Assembly: GCA_002731575.1 (NCBI GenBank)
Contig: PCCE01000047.1
Coordinates: 1 to 64,000, forward strand
DNA length: 64,000 bases
Reading direction: 5' to 3'
DNA from: Gammaproteobacteria bacterium
Lineage (GTDB): Bacteria > Pseudomonadota > Gammaproteobacteria > Pseudomonadales > Azotimanducaceae
Below are positions 61,355-64,000 of the stretch, in pieces. The position numbers were made by a program, and so were the translations under genes. The notes below the pieces were generated by a model. It saw only the letters and a program-made list of their open reading frames with translations. It searched no databases and was not told where the DNA came from. Position 1 is the first letter of the stretch. Every line of letters starts with the position of its first letter.

Positions 61355-62376
61355 TGAGCGGCAGTTTGACCGCTGCGGTATTCCTCCAGCAGGGACATCA
61401 GTTCATCGAACATTTCAGGCGAAACATAGTCGTTTTGCTTAAGTTTTTGATTGGCCTGATCAGCGATGGCATACCACTCATCCAGCTCGGTTGCCGACGG
61501 TTGCAGCCATTGCAGACCCTCGCCTACTAAGGCCTCGCCTGCGGCTTCGTTATCTCTTCTGGAAACGCTATCGACCCGGGAGACCGCCGCGGTTAGCTCT
61601 TCGGTAACAATGGCCTGCTCTGCCTCACTCATGCGGTTAAAGGCACGCTCGGTGATGGCGAATAAGCCGTATACATACATAAGCGGCAGCTCTAGGGCAT
61701 AATCCACTTGGGTATGCCACTGCAGCGCAATGGCGCCAATGGGCGGCGAGCCAATGCTGTCAATCAGACCGGTTTGCAGTCCGGTAAGTACATCGGCAAT
61801 AGGCAAGGGCGTTGGCGTGATGTTGAACGACGAGTAGGCTTTTAGCGCACCGGGATCGTTGTCTGGCGCCCATACCCTGCGGTTTTGGAAATCGGCAACG
61901 GCGGTGACTGGCTGCTTGGTCATCGGGTAGGCGAAGCCAACTTCCGCCAAGCCAAAGCCGACAAATTTTTTCTTACGCAACCCAGACATTAACTTCTTGT
62001 CGAGCCGCGAGCGCACGAAGTCCACCTCGGCGCTGTCACGAAACACCAGGGGCAAGTTGTACAGAGCGATATCTGGGTAAGGCTGCATGACGCCGCCAGA
62101 GGTCATGGCCGCACCGTGAAGCTGGCCTATGCGCAGCTTGCGCAGCACGGCCTTGTCGTCGCCCATTACCCCACCGGGGTAAATTTTTAGCTTCACCTGA
62201 TCTTCGGTGCGGACACGAATGTTCTTCGCCGCTTCGCGCAGTTCGATCATCCAGCCTGTGCCCTCCGGCGACAGGGTGGCGATTTTCAGCGTCGTGGCCG
62301 CGTAGCTGGGGACGCTTAGGCCTAGCGTTAGCAGCAGCGCGAGAGCGCGCAGCGAGGCATTTAAAGGGCGAAACAT
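61351..62376 (-). CDS. dctP: TRAP transporter substrate-binding protein (DctP family)
   Basis: A 341-residue periplasmic binding protein. Start ATG 62376 gives a clean signal peptide (NASLRALALLLTLGLSVPSYA); ATG 62406, overlapping the upstream gene's end, is an alternative. The mature part has TLKIATLSPEGTGWMIE, MGDDKAVLRKLRIGQLHGAAM, GFAYPMTKQP and LPIADVLTGLQTGLIDSIG. The substrate-binding Arg of many DctP proteins lies near RVWAPDNDPGALKAY. The presence of a TatT-like gene suggests the TPR-associated (TPAT) subtype, whose ligands may be hydrophobic. Confidence 0.9.
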   Translation of the reverse strand: MFRPLNASLRALALLLTLGLSVPSYAATTLKIATLSPEGTGWMIELREAAKNIRVRTEDQVKLKIYPGGVMGDDKAVLRKLRIGQLHGAAMTSGGVMQPYPDIALYNLPLVFRDSAEVDFVRSRLDKKLMSGLRKKKFVGFGLAEVGFAYPMTKQPVTAVADFQNRRVWAPDNDPGALKAYSSFNITPTPLPIADVLTGLQTGLIDSIGSPPIGAIALQWHTQVDYALELPLMYVYGLFAITERAFNRMSEAEQAIVTEELTAAVSRVDSVSRRDNEAAGEALVGEGLQWLQPSATELDEWYAIADQANQKLKQNDYVSPEMFDELMSLLEEYRSGQTAAQ

Positions 62377-62392
62377 GGTAAGCGGCAGCTGG

Positions 62393-63298
62393 TTAAAAAT
62401 AGTCATCGGCACTGTCCAATAGTTGTTGGGCACGTTCTTTTGCAACGGTATTCATCAGAGTAAGGCCCGGTGCTTGGACCTGTGCAGCCATTACTTCATT
62501 GAGCAAGCGGTCATGCAATTCTCGCTCGAACATTAGGCGACCGTACTGATCCGCCAACATAACCTTGACGATTAAGTTACGCTCGTTAGAAATTTCCAAC
62601 GCGCGCTCGAAATGCTGACGACCTAACTCGGGCCTGCCACCCATGGCCGGTGGCAACAGGGTTTCAAAAACACCCAAGTATAAAAAAGCACCGCCGTCGG
62701 CATATTCTGGGTCTAAGTCGGCAACTCGTTGGATCAGTGCCTTTACCCGAGCAAGCTGAGCAATAGCGGCAAAGTTTGAACTGTTACCTTGAATCCACCC
62801 GGCCCAAATGCTGCCAAGGTTGTACAGCGCTGGCACGCTCTTGGCGCCTTGAGTATTTAGCCATGCGCTAAAGTCATCGAAGTCTCTTTTTTCCAGATCG
62901 CAGGCGTTTTTCAGCCCTAAACAGGTGGCGCGTAAAATTTGTGCCTTAGCCTTGCTATGCAATTGGGCAGCCCGGTCTGGGTCGGCCACAAAAGCACCGG
63001 CGTAGGCCGAATGCAGCTCTGCCGATTGCGCCAGCAGCGCGGCGTTGTCTGGTGACCCGGCTAACAGCGAGTCGATAAGAATTAAATAGGCAGGGGCACC
63101 GTCACGGATCATCGCCGGATCGTCACTGTTGAGAATGGCCGCAGACAGGTTGCTGGCCAAACCGCCAGTAACCGACCCCAGCAAACTGGCGCAGCCGCTG
63201 GCCAACAGCACGCCAGTGAGTAACAGCCAGCGTTTTAGTTGCAGCGCGCCTGCACCGAACCTAGCGGCCCAGTAGCCGCGCATATCACCGATAACCAT
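62393..63298 (-). CDS. TatT-like lipoprotein partner of the TRAP transporter
   Basis: A lipoprotein of about 301 residues. The lipobox LLTGVLLASGCASLLG follows a longer N-terminal region; ATG 63298 (with AAGGAA upstream) or 63283 are both plausible starts. The mature protein is all-helical with TPR-like pairs: LLAQSAELHSAYAGAFV, KRDFDDFSAWLNT, YADGGAFLYLGVFETLLPPAMGG and RQHFERALEISN. This matches the TatT (T component) family known from Treponema TRAP systems, where a trimer binds the DctP protein. It directly precedes dctP (about 17 nt). Confidence 0.85.
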   Translation of the reverse strand: MVIGDMRGYWAARFGAGALQLKRWLLLTGVLLASGCASLLGSVTGGLASNLSAAILNSDDPAMIRDGAPAYLILIDSLLAGSPDNAALLAQSAELHSAYAGAFVADPDRAAQLHSKAKAQILRATCLGLKNACDLEKRDFDDFSAWLNTQGAKSVPALYNLGSIWAGWIQGNSSNFAAIAQLARVKALIQRVADLDPEYADGGAFLYLGVFETLLPPAMGGRPELGRQHFERALEISNERNLIVKVMLADQYGRLMFERELHDRLLNEVMAAQVQAPGLTLMNTVAKERAQQLLDSADDYF

Positions 63299-63473
63299 AA
63301 ATAGTTCGTTTCCTTCATCTCTGCCTGCCATGAAAGCAATGCCGCCGGTGTAAATCAACTGCGCAGGCTGCGCTTGGATGCAAACAACCGACCGGCCAAT
63401 TATCCGCCTGCCAAGCGTAGGCCGCCAGCGCTACCTTCGGTACTATGCTTGAAACCGAGGAGGAGTGCGCACA

Positions 63474-64000
63474 TTGGACAACGATTTACTTTTGGTAGAA
63501 ACAAATGAAGGCATCACCACCGTCACCATGAATCGGCCCGAGGCCTTAAACGCGCTGTCCGGGGCGTTACGGCAGACTCTAGCAGATACCTTTCACACCC
63601 TGCGCGACCATGCCGAAACTGAGGTAATTATTCTCACCGGCGCCGGAAAAGCCTTTACCGTGGGCCTCGATCTGAAAGAGCTTGGTGGCGAGACCGCGTC
63701 AACCAAGCCCACCGCCGTAACCGACCGCGACCTAGGCGAAGCCGTAGCCAACGTTGGTAAGCCGGTAATCGGCGCGGTTAACGGCTTTGCCATTACAGGT
63801 GGATTTGAAATAGCTTTGATGTGCGACTTTATTATCGCCACGCCGAATACGCGTTTCGCCGATACCCATGCCCGGGTAGGCGTGGTACCCGGCTGGGGGC
63901 TGTCGCAACGCCTGCCCCGACTGATTGGCATTAATCGCGCCAAGGAACTGTCGTTAACCGGTAATTACCTCGACGCCGAAACAGCCTATGCATGGGGACT
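63474..64000 (+). CDS. Enoyl-CoA hydratase/isomerase family protein, 3' end outside window
   Basis: The first 175 residues of a crotonase. The start is TTG 63474, with AGGAGGAG (63458-63465) 8 nt upstream; this is the same signal as the crotonase at 6941. Motifs: MNRPEALNALSGALR, TGAGKAFTVGLDLKE and NGFAITGGFEIALMCDF, keeping the first catalytic Glu, while the second reads VVPGWGLSQRLPRL with Trp instead of Glu. It is divergent from the TRAP operon. The frame remains open to the window edge. Confidence 0.88.
   Translation, partial: MDNDLLLVETNEGITTVTMNRPEALNALSGALRQTLADTFHTLRDHAETEVIILTGAGKAFTVGLDLKELGGETASTKPTAVTDRDLGEAVANVGKPVIGAVNGFAITGGFEIALMCDFIIATPNTRFADTHARVGVVPGWGLSQRLPRLIGINRAKELSLTGNYLDAETAYAWG

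Noticed and set aside
1..64000. CRISPR arrays, rRNA genes, phage regions
   Set aside because: No regularly spaced repeats, no rRNA-like sequence and no phage structural genes were seen.

Overview
The window looks like a chromosomal segment of an aerobic gammaproteobacterium, probably from the marine lineages near Pseudomonadales, Cellvibrionales or Spongiibacteraceae. This is inferred from the long Pseudomonas-type isocitrate lyase, GlnS, DinG, a RibBX-type riboflavin protein, DUF349 and YheT-family proteins, and the density of acyl-CoA genes. Taxonomy was not tested by any search. Genes are tightly packed on both strands, and several convergent pairs overlap at their stop codons.

Layout. 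1-8063: a TM-helix membrane protein (partial), a penicillin-acylase-family hydrolase, an alpha/beta hydrolase, a normal plus a degenerate acyl-CoA dehydrogenase (ACAD), a crotonase and a double CDGSH iron-sulfur protein. 8100-14967: a DUF349 protein, a PepSY / response regulator / histidine kinase operon, a glycine-zipper protein and a P-loop kinase. 15067-20000: a pitrilysin-like lipoprotein protease and dinG. 20162-25130: a leftward cluster of TPP enzyme, fumarylacetoacetase-family enzyme, zinc alcohol dehydrogenase and PdxA-family dehydrogenase. 25283-25575: a LexA-type SOS box in front of a tiny two-CxxC protein. 25591-32233: ribBX, a CoA transferase, a PQQ dehydrogenase lipoprotein, tRNA-Arg(TCG) and a D-aminoacylase-like amidohydrolase. 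32358-40812: hydrolases, a CitE-like lyase, a UDG-family protein, a limonene-epoxide-hydrolase-like protein in tandem with an ACAD, a crotonase, a MoaB/CinA-fold protein, TraB/GumN, YheT and an acetyltransferase. 40925-50423: POT transporter, HMG-CoA lyase, glnS, a transglutaminase-like protein, tesB, a MhpD-like hydratase and aceA with its terminator. 50476-52669: a lipoprotein, a long gene-poor stretch and a transposase pseudogene. 52670-56401: a second TPP enzyme, an MDR oxidoreductase and a toxin-antitoxin-like pair behind a perfect 32-bp palindrome. 56438-64000: a heteromeric-type ACAD pair, a small unknown protein, YjbQ, a TRAP transporter with a TatT-like lipoprotein, and a partial crotonase.

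The common theme is uptake and oxidation of carboxylic acids and acyl-CoAs: about five ACAD genes, three crotonases, a CoA transferase, a thioesterase, HMG-CoA lyase, a CitE-like lyase and the glyoxylate-shunt enzyme isocitrate lyase. The two paired ACAD sets resemble the heteromeric enzymes known from steroid catabolism, but the substrate cannot be read from this window.

The most interesting items are the HTH/nucleotidyltransferase pair under a perfect palindrome (55418-56401), the SOS box in front of an uncharacterised zinc-ribbon-like protein (25283-25575), the epoxide-hydrolase-like gene with all five catalytic residues (34704-35078), the duplicated tRNA 3' end with two hairpins (30217-30449), and the transposase gene broken only by in-frame stop codons (51334-52302).
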